Shown: piece after piece, positions 7,393 through 17,200 of the stretch
How the letters are laid out: every line of letters starts with the position of its first letter
How positions within the stretch are numbered: the stretch's first letter is position 1
Assembly: GCA_023382715.1 (NCBI GenBank)
Contig: JAHDWP010000014.1
Coordinates: 1 to 64,000, forward strand
DNA length: 64,000 nucleotides
From: Anaerolineae bacterium
GTDB taxonomy: Bacteria > Chloroflexota > Anaerolineae > Aggregatilineales > Aggregatilineaceae
Reading direction: 5' to 3'
Notes under the pieces: generated by a model
Seen by the model: the letters and a program-made list of their open reading frames with translations, nothing else
Database searches by the model: none
Told to the model about the DNA's origin: nothing
Program-made: the position numbers and the translations under genes

Positions 7393-8493
7393 TCAGAGCT
7401 GCGAAGCCTGCACGACCAGCTCGTTCTGGTCGCGGATGGCCAGGCCGAGGATGGCGTCGTTGGGATAGAAGGCCATGCCGGGGAACAGGCCGAGCACGAA
7501 TCCCTCGAACTTGGTGCGCAGCAGCCCGCTGTCCGGGCCAATGGCTCGCCCGTAGATGTCCACCATGCGCGCGACCGGGTCGCCAGGAGCCAGCAGATCG
7601 CCGGGCTGAACCAGGTGATGGACGAGGCAGGTCTGCGGCACGCGCGGGTGAATCGTGCGCCGCACCGGATAGCCGGGCCTGATGATCGGGATGTCGGGCA
7701 GCGGCTCCGCCGGGCCGGGCAGCATCCCCGCCCAGCGCATGACGTTGCGCACGCCGACCACCACGGCCTGTACGTAGCGGGTATTGACCGCCCTCTGCCC
7801 GCCGACCTCGATGGTGATGGCCGGGATGCGCGCCCGGTTGAGCGCCGCGCCGCTGACCGAGCGATGCAGGTCTAGCTCCATATAGCGCGCTGACGCGAAT
7901 TCGTTGACCACCGTCAGGCCCAGCGCGTCGAGCATCTCGCCCACTTTCTGCTGAAGCCTCTCCGCCACCGGCTTATCCGCCGCGCCGCTGTAGAACACCG
8001 GATCGCGGAAGGCGAACGGGATCGAGCGGATGCCGAAATCGTGCAGGTCAATCAGGCAGGTGGCTGTGGCGCTGATACGCTCGAACAGGCGGCTGTAGGC
8101 TTGCTCCAGGGCGGGGGCGAAATGGTTGGGATAGTCGGCATCGGGGGCCGAGAGGCCGGGAAACAGGCGGTTGGGGTCTTTGCCGCCCAGGTAATACGGG
8201 CTGCGCTCGCCCGTGCGCAGCCCCGCCGGGCTGAGCGTAGGGATGGCGACCAGGGTGCCGCGCAGGTGAGCCAGCAGCTCCAGGGTGACCAGATGGTGGA
8301 TGACCGCGATGCCGTCGTACTCGCCGCCGTGAATGTTGGCCGTCAGCCACAGCACAGGCTCCGCCGCCTCGCGCCCCTGGGCGATGATGACCGGGAAGAA
8401 CTCCGACCCGCCAGTGGGCAGCGGCAGCGCCTCGAACGTCCCGTAGACGATCTGGCCTGGTTTGCCGCGTGCACTGCCGACTTGTATGGTCAT
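7393..8493 (-). CDS. AstE/AspA-family zinc deacylase
   Basis: The 366-residue protein belongs to the succinylglutamate desuccinylase / aspartoacylase family, zinc carboxypeptidase-like enzymes that remove acyl groups from amino acids or related amides. ANIHGGEYDG gives the first zinc His and Glu, LIDLHDFG the second zinc His, and GERSPYYLGGKDPNRLFPG matches the substrate-binding Asn-Arg region. The C-terminal part (VHHLVQPGDLLAPGDPVARM) is the small beta-barrel domain of these enzymes. The start at 8493 is favoured because the earlier in-frame residues are unlike the family; a GAGGAG lies 13 bases upstream. It is 37 bases downstream of the receiver/GAF gene and probably co-transcribed. Exact substrate unknown. 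Confidence 0.75.
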   Translation of the reverse strand: MTIQVGSARGKPGQIVYGTFEALPLPTGGSEFFPVIIAQGREAAEPVLWLTANIHGGEYDGIAVIHHLVTLELLAHLRGTLVAIPTLSPAGLRTGERSPYYLGGKDPNRLFPGLSAPDADYPNHFAPALEQAYSRLFERISATATCLIDLHDFGIRSIPFAFRDPVFYSGAADKPVAERLQQKVGEMLDALGLTVVNEFASARYMELDLHRSVSGAALNRARIPAITIEVGGQRAVNTRYVQAVVVGVRNVMRWAGMLPGPAEPLPDIPIIRPGYPVRRTIHPRVPQTCLVHHLVQPGDLLAPGDPVARMVDIYGRAIGPDSGLLRTKFEGFVLGLFPGMAFYPNDAILGLAIRDQNELVVQASQL

Positions 8494-8530
8494 TGGCGCT
8501 GTTATGCTCCTCTTCGTTGCGCGGGCCACC

Positions 8531-9427
8531 TCAGGCCCGGTCGCGCTTGGCCAGCGCAGTGGCCAGTTGCGCGCTGATCAGCTCCAGCAGCATGACGTGC
8601 TTCTGGGGAATACTGTGAGGCTGGGCGCGGCAGGCCAGCAAAGCCCCGAAGCGCAGCGCCGCGCCGACGGGCACGCATACCCCGCTTTGCAGGGAAGCCC
8701 CTTCGATGAAGGGGTGGTTTGGGCGATCGGTTGGGCCGACGGTGCGGCTCTGACCGGTCTGCGCCACCCAGCCGACCAGCGTGCCGTCCTGAGACTGCTG
8801 CTGCGGCGCAATGCCGGTCAGGCTGGGCGGGCCGATCTGCGTGCGCAGCGCCAACTGGCCAGGGGCCGCCGGGTCCGGGCTGAAAAACGCTACGTAGTCG
8901 TAGCCCAGGTCGTGGATCACCTCGACCGCCGCGCGGATCATGGCTTCTGGCGTGCGCGCCCGCACCAGCACCTTGGCGAGCTGGCGCACAGGGGGCAGCG
9001 TGTCGGCGCGCAGCGTCTCCAGCCGGCGCTCCTCGACCAACCGCTTGATTCGGCGCAGCAGGTCATCTCCGGCGAAGGGCGTCACCGAGATCTCGTCGGC
9101 CTGGCCCGGCAAGCCGAAATCCGCCTCTTCGTCCACCAGGACGATCAACAGGCGGGGGTAGGTATGACGCAACTGCCTGACGAAGTCGAACGTATCACCC
9201 GATCGCGCGTCCAGCACCAGCACGTCGGTGCGCGTCTGCGGATCGGCCAGATGCTCCATCGCCTCCTGCTGGCGGGTGACGAACACCGGGCTGATCTGCG
9301 GCTCGCGGGCGAAGAGGTCGCGGAAGCGGGTCAGCGATTCGCGCGGGATGGTGGCGAGCACGTAGATGGGCAGCGCATTGGTCATGGTGGCGATAGTCCT
9401 CGTGGCCCGCGATCGTCCGCGCGCCAT
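8531..9427 (-). CDS. Receiver-like plus GAF sensory protein
   Basis: The protein has two visible parts. The first 120 residues or so form a CheY-like fold (PIYVLATIP, then VLVLDARSG with a phosphoacceptor-like Asp, then LLIVLVDEE and FAGDDLLRRIKRL). The second part (about 140-298) is a GAF domain with VGWVAQTGQSRTV and GVCVPV, typical of small-molecule or light-sensing domains. The acidic pair after strand one is absent, so phosphorylation is uncertain. No output domain is present. The ATG at 9427 lies 7 bases after a perfect -10 box, suggesting a leaderless message; an alternative ATG at 9385 has GAGGA 11 bases upstream and would remove a basic tail. Confidence 0.65.
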   Translation of the reverse strand: MARGRSRATRTIATMTNALPIYVLATIPRESLTRFRDLFAREPQISPVFVTRQQEAMEHLADPQTRTDVLVLDARSGDTFDFVRQLRHTYPRLLIVLVDEEADFGLPGQADEISVTPFAGDDLLRRIKRLVEERRLETLRADTLPPVRQLAKVLVRARTPEAMIRAAVEVIHDLGYDYVAFFSPDPAAPGQLALRTQIGPPSLTGIAPQQQSQDGTLVGWVAQTGQSRTVGPTDRPNHPFIEGASLQSGVCVPVGAALRFGALLACRAQPHSIPQKHVMLLELISAQLATALAKRDRA

Positions 9428-9434
9428 GCGGCCT

Positions 9435-9463
9435 ATTATAGGAGCGTTGCGAATCGGTCACAA
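9435..9463 (-). promoter_or_regulatory. Sigma70-type promoter of the receiver/GAF gene
   Basis: On the minus strand TTGTGA (9463-9458) and TATAAT (9440-9435) are separated by 17 bases. The first ATG follows after 7 bases, the same geometry as at 257-293. Confidence 0.75.
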
Positions 9464-9504
9464 GCCGGGGCAAGGGTGGGCGCGCGGAGACAGGCCAAGC
9501 GCGC

Positions 9505-11187
9505 TCAGGTCAGCGGGGCGCGCTGGCGCGTGGGGCGACCGCCGCGCATCCACAGCGCGGCGACGAGCGCGATCAGCGCGGCGGCGGCGCCGATGAGCTG
9601 AAGCTCGCAGATGGCATCCACTGCCGCTTCGAGGCTGGCGGTTTGCGAGGCGAGCACTGTCTCTTCGAGACCCGCAGCGCCCGCCATGCGCCTGGCGACG
9701 AGCACATCGAAGCGGTTGAGCGCGTAGGCGGTCAGCGACGAGATGGAGACGGTCATGCCCACCAGGCGCAGAACCAGGATCATCGCCGCCGCAATTCCGC
9801 GCTCGTCCTCGCGCACGTCGTTGAGCACGGCGGTGCCTATCGGGGAAATTGTCAGGCCCAGGCCGATGCCGATGAGGGCCATCTGTCCGCCCATCAACCA
9901 GTAGGATGTGTCACTCTCCCATGTGGTGCCGGTCAGGGCGAACCCGATCCCCGCGATCAGCAGGCCCAGCACCGTCGGCAGCCGGTAGCCCGTGCGCTCG
10001 CTCAGCCAGCCGCCAGGGATCGCCGCCAGGGCCATCGGCACAGTCAGCCCGGACAGCAGCAGCCCGGCGGTGTAGGCGGCGTGCTGCACGTCTTTGCTCG
10101 TCGGGCTGTCCATGCGGAAATTGACCAGCAGCGGCGCGCTGACCAGCCCGATCGCCAGGCAGAAGCCCACCAGGAAGTTGGCGACTGAGGAAGCGGAGAC
10201 GTTGCGGCTGCGGAACATGCCCAGGCGGATCAGCGGATGCGAAACGCGCGCCTCGACGAGCAGAAACAGCAGAAAGGCCAGCGCCGCGCCGATCAGCAGC
10301 GCAGGGCCGTTGTGTGACGCGGTGCGCCCCAGCTCTTCGAAGCTTCCGGCGGTGCTGGCGGCTTCGGGGCTGCTCCCCAGGCCGAGATTCAGCCCGATCA
10401 GCGCCAGGGTGAGGAACAGCGTGCCGAGCAGGTCGAAACGCCCAACGCGGCGCGGGCGATGAATGCCGCGCAAGGCCCACCACGCGCCGGCCAGGGCCAG
10501 GGCGCTGAGCGGGATATTGAGCAGAAACAGCGTCTCCCACGAGGGTTTGGCGACGGAGATTCCCAGCCCGGTGAAAGCGTCCACGACGGCGTCGCCATGC
10601 TGCCCGAACAGGCGCACCATCACCCCGCCGTAGAGGTGCCCCAGCACCCAGCCGAGCGTGTCTATCGCGCCCACGACGCCCAACGGACGGGCGCGGCGTT
10701 CGGGCGGGAACAGGTCGCCCGCCAGGGCGATCGTCACCGGCACCATGGCGCCCGCGCCAAACGCCTGCACCACGCGCCCGAAGATGACCAGATCGAGGTA
10801 ACGCTCTTCCAGACGCGGCGGTGGCTCGTCCAACACCTGGCGATAGAAACGGGCGATCGCGCTGTTGAGCGTCGAGCTGTCGTAGGCGGTGACCAGGTAC
10901 GACCCGGCCATGAAGATCAGCAGGCAGGTGATGTAGACGGCGCGCCGCCCGAACAGGTCCGATAGTCGCCCGGCAAAAGTCATGCTGATCGCGTAGGCGA
11001 GCAGGTAGCCGCTGACCGCCCAGGAGGCGTGATCGAGGTACTCTTTGACCGGCAGGTCGAGGCTGACGATCACTTCGGGCAGCACAGCGGAGATGATCGT
11101 CAGGTCGAGCGCGCCGATGAAGACAGGCAGGCTGACAATAGCCAGCACCAGCCAGGGTGCTCGCTGCGCGGCGGGGCGTGCGGTCAT
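9505..11187 (-). CDS. 14-helix MFS exporter (DHA2 type), P55-like
   Basis: The 560-residue membrane protein has many hydrophobic helices and the DHA2 hallmarks: ALDLTIISAVLPEV near the first helix, and the MFS motif A in GRLSDLFGRRAV after helix 2. Members export drugs or lipids using the proton gradient. Its ATG overlaps the stop of an LppX/LprG-type lipoprotein gene (ATGA), so the two are translationally coupled. In mycobacteria the lipoprotein LprG and the MFS protein P55 (Rv1410c) form the same kind of pair and move triacylated lipids; by analogy this exporter may deliver lipids to the lipoprotein. That role is inference from synteny and family. Confidence 0.8.
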   Translation of the reverse strand: MTARPAAQRAPWLVLAIVSLPVFIGALDLTIISAVLPEVIVSLDLPVKEYLDHASWAVSGYLLAYAISMTFAGRLSDLFGRRAVYITCLLIFMAGSYLVTAYDSSTLNSAIARFYRQVLDEPPPRLEERYLDLVIFGRVVQAFGAGAMVPVTIALAGDLFPPERRARPLGVVGAIDTLGWVLGHLYGGVMVRLFGQHGDAVVDAFTGLGISVAKPSWETLFLLNIPLSALALAGAWWALRGIHRPRRVGRFDLLGTLFLTLALIGLNLGLGSSPEAASTAGSFEELGRTASHNGPALLIGAALAFLLFLLVEARVSHPLIRLGMFRSRNVSASSVANFLVGFCLAIGLVSAPLLVNFRMDSPTSKDVQHAAYTAGLLLSGLTVPMALAAIPGGWLSERTGYRLPTVLGLLIAGIGFALTGTTWESDTSYWLMGGQMALIGIGLGLTISPIGTAVLNDVREDERGIAAAMILVLRLVGMTVSISSLTAYALNRFDVLVARRMAGAAGLEETVLASQTASLEAAVDAICELQLIGAAAALIALVAALWMRGGRPTRQRAPLT

Positions 11188-11948
11188 GAAGCGTCGCCGT
11201 CCGCGGCGGGGGCGGTGATGCTGACCGGCGCGTTGTATTCGGAGATGTTGATCTGCCAGGTGGTCGGATCGCTGTTTGCTGCCCATTCTGGCGGCGGCTC
11301 GACCAGCGCGATGCGCAGCACGCGCCTGTTCTGCGTGCCGATGAACACGTCAATATCCAGCAGGCCGGTGGTGACCCGGCTGAGGCCCAGCGTCAGCGAG
11401 AAAATGCGCCCGGCCTCGACACGCCCGCGCACCTGGTAGACGCTCAGCCCGTCCATATCTGTGCGCCCGACCAAAGACAGGTCGCGGATGGTGGAGAGCG
11501 TGTGCGGGACTCCACCCGGCTGTGCGACCAGAGAGGCCGGCTCGAAGCCCGGCAGAAACTCGCCTTGCAGCCAGCGATTGCCGGTGATCAGCTCGCCGCG
11601 AAAGTACTGCGTGCTTCCCAGAGCGACCAGCTCGGCGATGGTGCTCAGCACACCCAACCGAAACTGCACGCGCGCGCTCAGCCGGTCGGGCATCTGAAAC
11701 GTCCCGCTGGCATACTTGAACGAAACTTCCGCACCTTCGGGGAGGTCGAGTCCGGCAACGGAAACAGCGACACGATAGCCGCTCACGTCCACTTCGTACT
11801 TGAACGATGTGGCGTCCTGAAGCTGGGTGATGCCCTCGGCCAGCAGCGTTTGCGGGTCGGGCGTTGGCTGTGGGGGGGCGTCATCGCCGCCGCACGCGGC
11901 AGTCATCGCCGTCAGCGCCAGAACCAGCAGCAGCTTGAGTGCGCGCAT
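11184..11948 (-). CDS. LppX/LprAFG-type lipoprotein
   Basis: The 254-residue protein has a lipoprotein signal with lipobox TAAC (Cys19) after a hydrophobic stretch, then a Pro-rich spacer. The rest matches the plan of the LppX_LprAFG fold: alternating strands from SFKYEVDVSG, a middle GSTQYFRGEL and WLQGEF, then LSLVGRTDMDGLSVYQVRG, and a last strand near NISEYNAPVSITAP. In mycobacteria this fold is a half-barrel with a lipid-binding cavity. A GGAGAGG site precedes the start. It is the first gene of a two-gene operon with the MFS exporter. Confidence 0.75.
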   Translation of the reverse strand: MRALKLLLVLALTAMTAACGGDDAPPQPTPDPQTLLAEGITQLQDATSFKYEVDVSGYRVAVSVAGLDLPEGAEVSFKYASGTFQMPDRLSARVQFRLGVLSTIAELVALGSTQYFRGELITGNRWLQGEFLPGFEPASLVAQPGGVPHTLSTIRDLSLVGRTDMDGLSVYQVRGRVEAGRIFSLTLGLSRVTTGLLDIDVFIGTQNRRVLRIALVEPPPEWAANSDPTTWQINISEYNAPVSITAPAADGDAS

Positions 11949-12044
11949 GAGAATCGCCTCTCCGGTTCATGAGCGGGCGAAAAACCTACTTTGTACTACG
12001 AGCAGGGCAGCGGCAAGGTTGCGCGGGCAGCCTGTCCGGTCGCC

Positions 12045-12072
12045 ATGATAGCATGAACCAGCGTTCTGCCAA
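12045..12072 (-). promoter_or_regulatory. Promoter of the LprG-like/MFS operon
   Basis: Minus-strand TTGGCA (12072-12067), a 16-base spacer and TATCAT (12050-12045) preceded by TGC (extended -10). The predicted leader is about 90 bases. Confidence 0.6.
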
Positions 12073-12116
12073 AGGGTGAGCCGCCATCGGGCGCATCCAG
12101 GACTGGCCGAGCAGGG

Positions 12117-12220
12117 AGCGGATTTACCTCACCCCTCATTCCCCTCTCCACACGCGGAGAGGGGACGGAATCCCGACAGACTCCCCCTCTCTGCGTGCCG
12201 GGGGTGAGATCAACCGGCTT
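12117..12220. repeat. Interspersed repeat, family B (GGGGTGAGGT boxes with hairpin)
   Basis: Outward-facing boxes TACCTCACCCC and GGGGGTGAGATCAACC flank a CCCCTCTCC/GGAGAGGGG hairpin. The same boxes and hairpin recur at 20196-20262, and the GGTGAGGTCA box is also part of family A. Confidence 0.6.
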
Positions 12221-12372
12221 CTGGCGCGACACGGTTGCCCGTGTCATCACCGACGAACGGTAAAACCCTATGGCCGGAATTCTATAGCATAACCCTACGC
12301 CGCGTGGCACCCTGCTGCACCCTGACTGGCCTCATCCCCGCCCGGCGCTGACAACCTTCGCGCGCACCCTCG

Positions 12373-14253
12373 TCACCGCTGCCCGGCGCGCGAGCGGCCC
12401 AGCGCGTCAATCACCGCGGCCACCAGGTCGTAGCGCCCGAAGGCGGGCATGATGTAGACGCCCTGCGCCCGCTCGCGAACACGGAGCAGCAACTCCTGAG
12501 CAACGCGCACCCCTTCGCTGGGCGCGGCGTCGCCGGCGTCCGTGATGCGCCGGCGGATGTCCTGCGGAATCTCGATGCCCGGCACCTCGTTGTGCAGGAA
12601 GGACGTGTGCCGCTCGCCGAAGAGAGGCAGAATCCCGGCCAGGATGGGCAGCGTCAGCGGGCCGAATTCGGCGGTGTAGGCGGCGCGGAAACGATCCAGC
12701 CGTTCCGGCTCAAAAACCGGCTGGGTGAGGGCGAAGTCCGCGCCCGCGTCAATCTTCTTGTGCAGCAGCCGGACTTCGCGCGCCAGATCGCCCGCGTTGA
12801 CGTTGAGTGCGCAGCCGACGAGGAAGGACGTGGGCTGACCGATGGAATTGCCCGCGCCGTCAATTCCCGCGTTGAGGTTGCGCCGGACCAGGTGAATCAG
12901 GCTGGTGGGCACGATGTCGTGCGCGTCAAAGGAGTCCGGATAGTCGCCGATCTGCGTCGGGTCGCCCATGACGACGAACAGGTTGCGCACGTCCAGCGCG
13001 TGCGCGGCCAGCAGATCGCCGTGAATGCGCAGCAGGTTGCGCCCGCGCGTCGGGAAGTGCAGCACCGTCTCCAGCCCGACATGGTGCTGAATCAGGTGGC
13101 AGACGGCCCAGGGACTCATCCTCATGCGGGCCATCGGGCTGTCGGAGACGTTGATGACGTCGGCGCCCGCCTCGCGCAGCAGCTCAGCGGAGGCGATGAC
13201 CTTCTGGGCGGTGAAACTGCGCGGCGGCGGCATCTCCACCGTGACGACGAACTGGCCGGCGGCCAGCTTGCGGGCCAGCTCGGTCGGCTCCTCTGGCACT
13301 TCGCTGGGGGCGGCCTCGCCAGGCTCGCTCACTGTGATCGGTGCGGGGCGCGCAGGGGCGGGGGCGTCCAGGGCGGCGCGCATGGCGCGGATGTGATCGG
13401 GCGTGGTGCCGCAGCAGCCGCCCACGATGCACGCGCCCGCCTCGCGAAAGGCCAGCGCGTACTCGCCGAAGTAGTCGGGCGTGGCCGGGTACATGACGCG
13501 CCCGCCGGCCATCTCCGGCCAGCCCGCGTTGGGGGCGACGGAGAAGCGCGCCTCTGGCACGGCGCGGTGCATCAACTGGAGGATGCGCAGCAGGTGTGTC
13601 GGCCCGCTGGAGCAGTTGACGCCGATCACATCTGCGCCGGTCGCGTACAGGGCGCGGGCGACCTGGGCGGGCGTGTCGCCGAGCAGGGTGCGGCTGTCGC
13701 GGGTGAAGGTCATCTGGGCGACGATCGGCATGGTCGGGTTTATGCGCCGGGCGGCGGCGATGGCCGCGGCGATCTCGCGCACGTCGCTGAACGTCTCGCA
13801 GATGAGCAGATCGGCACCCGCTGCGATCAGCGCGCCAATCTGCTCGCTGAAGGCGGCGCTGGCCTCCTCCGCCGTGACGCGCCCGAACGGGGCCAGGCGC
13901 ACGCCCAGCGGCCCAACAGACCCGGCGACATAGGCATCGTCGCGCCCGCTCTCGATGACAGCCTGCCGGGCGAGGGTCACGCCCGCCCGGTTGATGGCCG
14001 CGCAGTCGTGTTCCAGGCTGCAATCGGCCAGCTTGTAGGCGTTGGCGCTGAAGGTGTTGGTCTCGATGATCTCCGCCCCGGCGTCCAGGTAGCGGCGGTG
14101 AATGGCGGCCACGGCCTCCGGCTCGGTCAGGTTGAGCAGGTCGAAGCAGGTATCTATGGGCAGGCTGTGCTGAGCGTGGAGCACAGTGCCCATCGCCCCG
14201 TCGAGCAGGATGGTGTCCTGGGCCAGCCGTTCGCGGAAGGGGATGCGGGCCAT
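12373..14253 (-). CDS. Homocysteine S-methyltransferase / methylenetetrahydrofolate reductase fusion (YitJ-like)
   Basis: The 626-residue protein fuses two enzymes. Residues 1-300 are a homocysteine methyltransferase barrel: LLDGAMGTVL, IIETNTFSAN, VNCSSGP and VGGCCGTTPDH, whose three cysteines bind zinc. Residues about 335-626 are a methylenetetrahydrofolate reductase flavoprotein: TVEMPPPRSF, DVINVSDSP, LFVVMGDPTQIGDYP and FALTQPVFEPE. Such fusions occur in Bacillus (YitJ) and supply methyl-folate and methylate homocysteine. The start follows the metH stop by one base, with GGAGG inside the end of metH, so it is the second gene of the SAM-riboswitch operon. Why a second homocysteine methyltransferase is needed beside MetH is unclear. 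Confidence 0.9.
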   Translation of the reverse strand: MARIPFRERLAQDTILLDGAMGTVLHAQHSLPIDTCFDLLNLTEPEAVAAIHRRYLDAGAEIIETNTFSANAYKLADCSLEHDCAAINRAGVTLARQAVIESGRDDAYVAGSVGPLGVRLAPFGRVTAEEASAAFSEQIGALIAAGADLLICETFSDVREIAAAIAAARRINPTMPIVAQMTFTRDSRTLLGDTPAQVARALYATGADVIGVNCSSGPTHLLRILQLMHRAVPEARFSVAPNAGWPEMAGGRVMYPATPDYFGEYALAFREAGACIVGGCCGTTPDHIRAMRAALDAPAPARPAPITVSEPGEAAPSEVPEEPTELARKLAAGQFVVTVEMPPPRSFTAQKVIASAELLREAGADVINVSDSPMARMRMSPWAVCHLIQHHVGLETVLHFPTRGRNLLRIHGDLLAAHALDVRNLFVVMGDPTQIGDYPDSFDAHDIVPTSLIHLVRRNLNAGIDGAGNSIGQPTSFLVGCALNVNAGDLAREVRLLHKKIDAGADFALTQPVFEPERLDRFRAAYTAEFGPLTLPILAGILPLFGERHTSFLHNEVPGIEIPQDIRRRITDAGDAAPSEGVRVAQELLLRVRERAQGVYIMPAFGRYDLVAAVIDALGRSRAGQR

Positions 14254-14254
14254 A

Positions 14255-17200
14255 TCACGCCTCCGCCAGTTGTTCCGTGCGCGACACGCCCGTGCTGTAA
14301 TATTTCGCGTCGGGGTGGTGCACGACGATCGCTGCGGTGGACTGCTCCGGCACAAGCTGATAGGCGGATGTTAAGGACATGCCCAGCATCTCTTCGGCGG
14401 GCAGCAGCCGGAACAGCGTGGCGTGGTCTTCCAGGTCGGGGCAGGCGGGGTAGCCCCAGCTATAGCGCTTGCCGCGCTCGACGGGCAGGCCAAGCTCGCG
14501 GTTGATGTGGCGGTTCAGGTAGGTGGCGGTCGCCTCGGCGGTCTGCACGGCCAGCCCATGGAAAAAGTACGCTTCGGTATATTCGTGCACCGCCTGCAGC
14601 GCGTCGAAGCGCTCGGTCGCGCCCGCGCTGACAGTGACAACCTGCAACGGGCAGACATCCACCTGCTCGCCACTGGCCGGGGCGAAGTAGTCGGCCAGGC
14701 ACAGGTACTCGCCGAACGGCTGGCGCGGGAAGCTGAAGCGGGCGATCTCGCGCAGCGACCCCGCCTCGGTGTAGCGGGCCGGGTCGTAGAGGATCACGGC
14801 GTCGCCGTCGGCCTGCGCCGGGAAGTAGCCGTAAACAGCCGCCGGGTGCAGCGAGCCATCGGCCAGGGCCGTGCGCTTCATCTGCGCCAGCCGCGCCTCA
14901 AACTCGCGTTCCAGGCGCGCCCATTCGTCGCCGTGCGCGTTGCGCGCCCCCCAGTTCAGCCGGAAAAGCTCCGGCTTGTGAATGAAGGGGAAGACCGCGT
15001 CGAGCGGGATGTCGTGCACGGTGCGCACTCCCCAGAAGGGCGGTGTCGGGATGTCCGGGGCGGGGCCGATTGCTGAGCGGCGGTCGGGGGCGCGCCGGTC
15101 GCGGACGGGCGGGCGCTCTCTGCCGATCTCCTGGTATGCTTCGGCCAGCGTGCGCTCCAGCAGGGTCTCGCGCTTGGCGGGCGCGACAAGCTGCTCCATG
15201 ACCTCCAGCCCCTCAAAGGCGTCCTTGCAGTAGAAGACGCCCGGCGCATAGGGTTCGCCGCCATCCTCCAGGAAGAGGATGCGCCGCCCGAAGGCGCGGT
15301 TGATGGCCGCTCCGCCGATCAGCACGGGGATGGACAGGCCGCGCCGGGCCAGCTCGTTGACGATGAGCGGCATCTGCTTGGAGGTGCTGACCAGCAGCGC
15401 GCTGAGGCCGATGGCGTCGGCCTGGTGCTGCACCGCCGCGTCAACGATCACGCTGGCCGGGGTCTGCTTGCCCAGGTCGTGCACGCTGAAGCCATTGTTG
15501 CTGAGGATGGTGCGCACCAGGTTCTTGCCGATGTCATGCACGTCCCCGTAGACGGTCGCCACGACGATGGTGCCCTTGCTGGCCCCTTCGGCCCGTTCCA
15601 GGAAGTTTTCCAGGTAGGCGACGGCCTTCTTCATCACCTCGGCGCTCTGCAGGACGAAGGGTAGGATCAGCTCGCCCGCGCCGAAGCGGTCGCCGACCTC
15701 CTTCATGGCGGGCAGCAGCACGTTGTTGAGCACGCTCACTGCGTCCTGGCGGGTCAGGCAGTCATCAATCAGCGCCTCGACGCCCTCTTTCTTACGATGG
15801 ACGATCTGCCAGTGCAGCGCCTCCTCGGCAGCCATGCCCTCAGTGGGGTCGGCTTGTTCCTCGCCGCCGACTGTCACTGTGTGCTCCTCGAAATAGCGGA
15901 TGAAGTCGGCCAGCGCGTCGGGGTGCTCGTTGAAGATCAGCGCGTCGGCCAGGCGGCGCTGTTCGGCGGGGATCTCGGCGTAGGGGGTGATGTGCGCCGG
16001 GTTGACGATGGCCATGTCCAGGCCGGCCTCGACGCAGTGGTACAGGAAGACGCTGTTGAGCACGGCGCGCGCGCCGGCGCTCAGCCCGAACGACACGTTG
16101 CTGACGCCCAGCGAAGTGAGCACACCGGGCAGCTCGGCTTTGATGCGGCGGATGCCCTCAACGGTCTCAACGGCGCTGCCGGCCATCTCCGGGTCGCCGG
16201 TGGCCAGGGTGAAGGTCAGCGCGTCGAAGATCAGATCTTCCGGGGAAAGCCCATACTCGCTGACGGCGATCTCGGTGATCCGCCGGGCGATCTCGACCTT
16301 GCGAGCGGCGGTTTTGGCCATACCCGTCTCGTCAATGGTCAGGGCGACCACCGCCGCGCCATGCCGGACGGCGATGGGCAGCACGGCGTCCACGCGGGCG
16401 CGCCCGTTCTCCAGGTTGATGCTGTTGATCAGGCCACGCCCAGGATAGAGGCGCAGCGCCGCCTCGATCACGTCGGCCTCGGTGCTGTCAATCATCAGCG
16501 GCACGTCTACCGCCAGCGACAGGCGCTTGACGACTTCGGCCATCTGCGCGGCCTCATCGGGGCGCTCGGTGAGGGCCACGCACACGTCGAGGATGTGCGC
16601 GCCGGACTCGACCTGCTGGCGCGCGACCTGCACAATGCCATCGTAGTCCTCGTCCAGCAGCAGCCGCTTGATCTTGCGGCTGCCCTGGCTGTTGACGCGC
16701 TCGCCGATCAGGGTGGGCGGCGGCTGCTGGCGCAGCGAGATGGCGCGCATCCCGCTCGACGCGGCGGGTTCGGTCTCCGGCTGGCGGACGAGGGGCTGGC
16801 GGGGGGTGTGCGGGCTGCCCTGCACGCGCCGAATGAGCTGCGCAAGGTGCTCCGGCGTGGTGCCGCAGCAGCCGCCCACGACGCTCACGCCCCAGTCCAC
16901 GAACTCGCCGAGCATGGCTGCGAACGGCTCCGGCTGCATGGGGTAGACGGCCTGCCCGTCCACGTTGATTGGCAGCCCGGCGTTGGGCAGCACGCTGATC
17001 GGGCGGGTGCTGTGCTCGGCCAGGTACTTGACCGGCCCGGCCATGTGCTCCGGCCCGGTGGAGCAGTTGAGGCCGATCACGTCAATGGGCAGCGCTTCGA
17101 GTGTGGTCAGGGCGCTGGCGATGTCCGTGCCGAAGAGCATCCGCCCGCTGGTGTCGAGCGTCACCTGCACCTGCACGGGGATGCGCACGCCCACCTCGGC

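Larger units (their letters stand above)
11949..12372. other. 424-bp intergenic region
   Basis: No convincing gene is seen. The region holds the lipoprotein promoter (12045-12072) and a composite repeat with an inverted CCCCTCTCC/GGAGAGGGG pair (about 12117-12220). The remainder, next to the end of the methionine gene, shows no recognised terminator. Confidence 0.6.
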
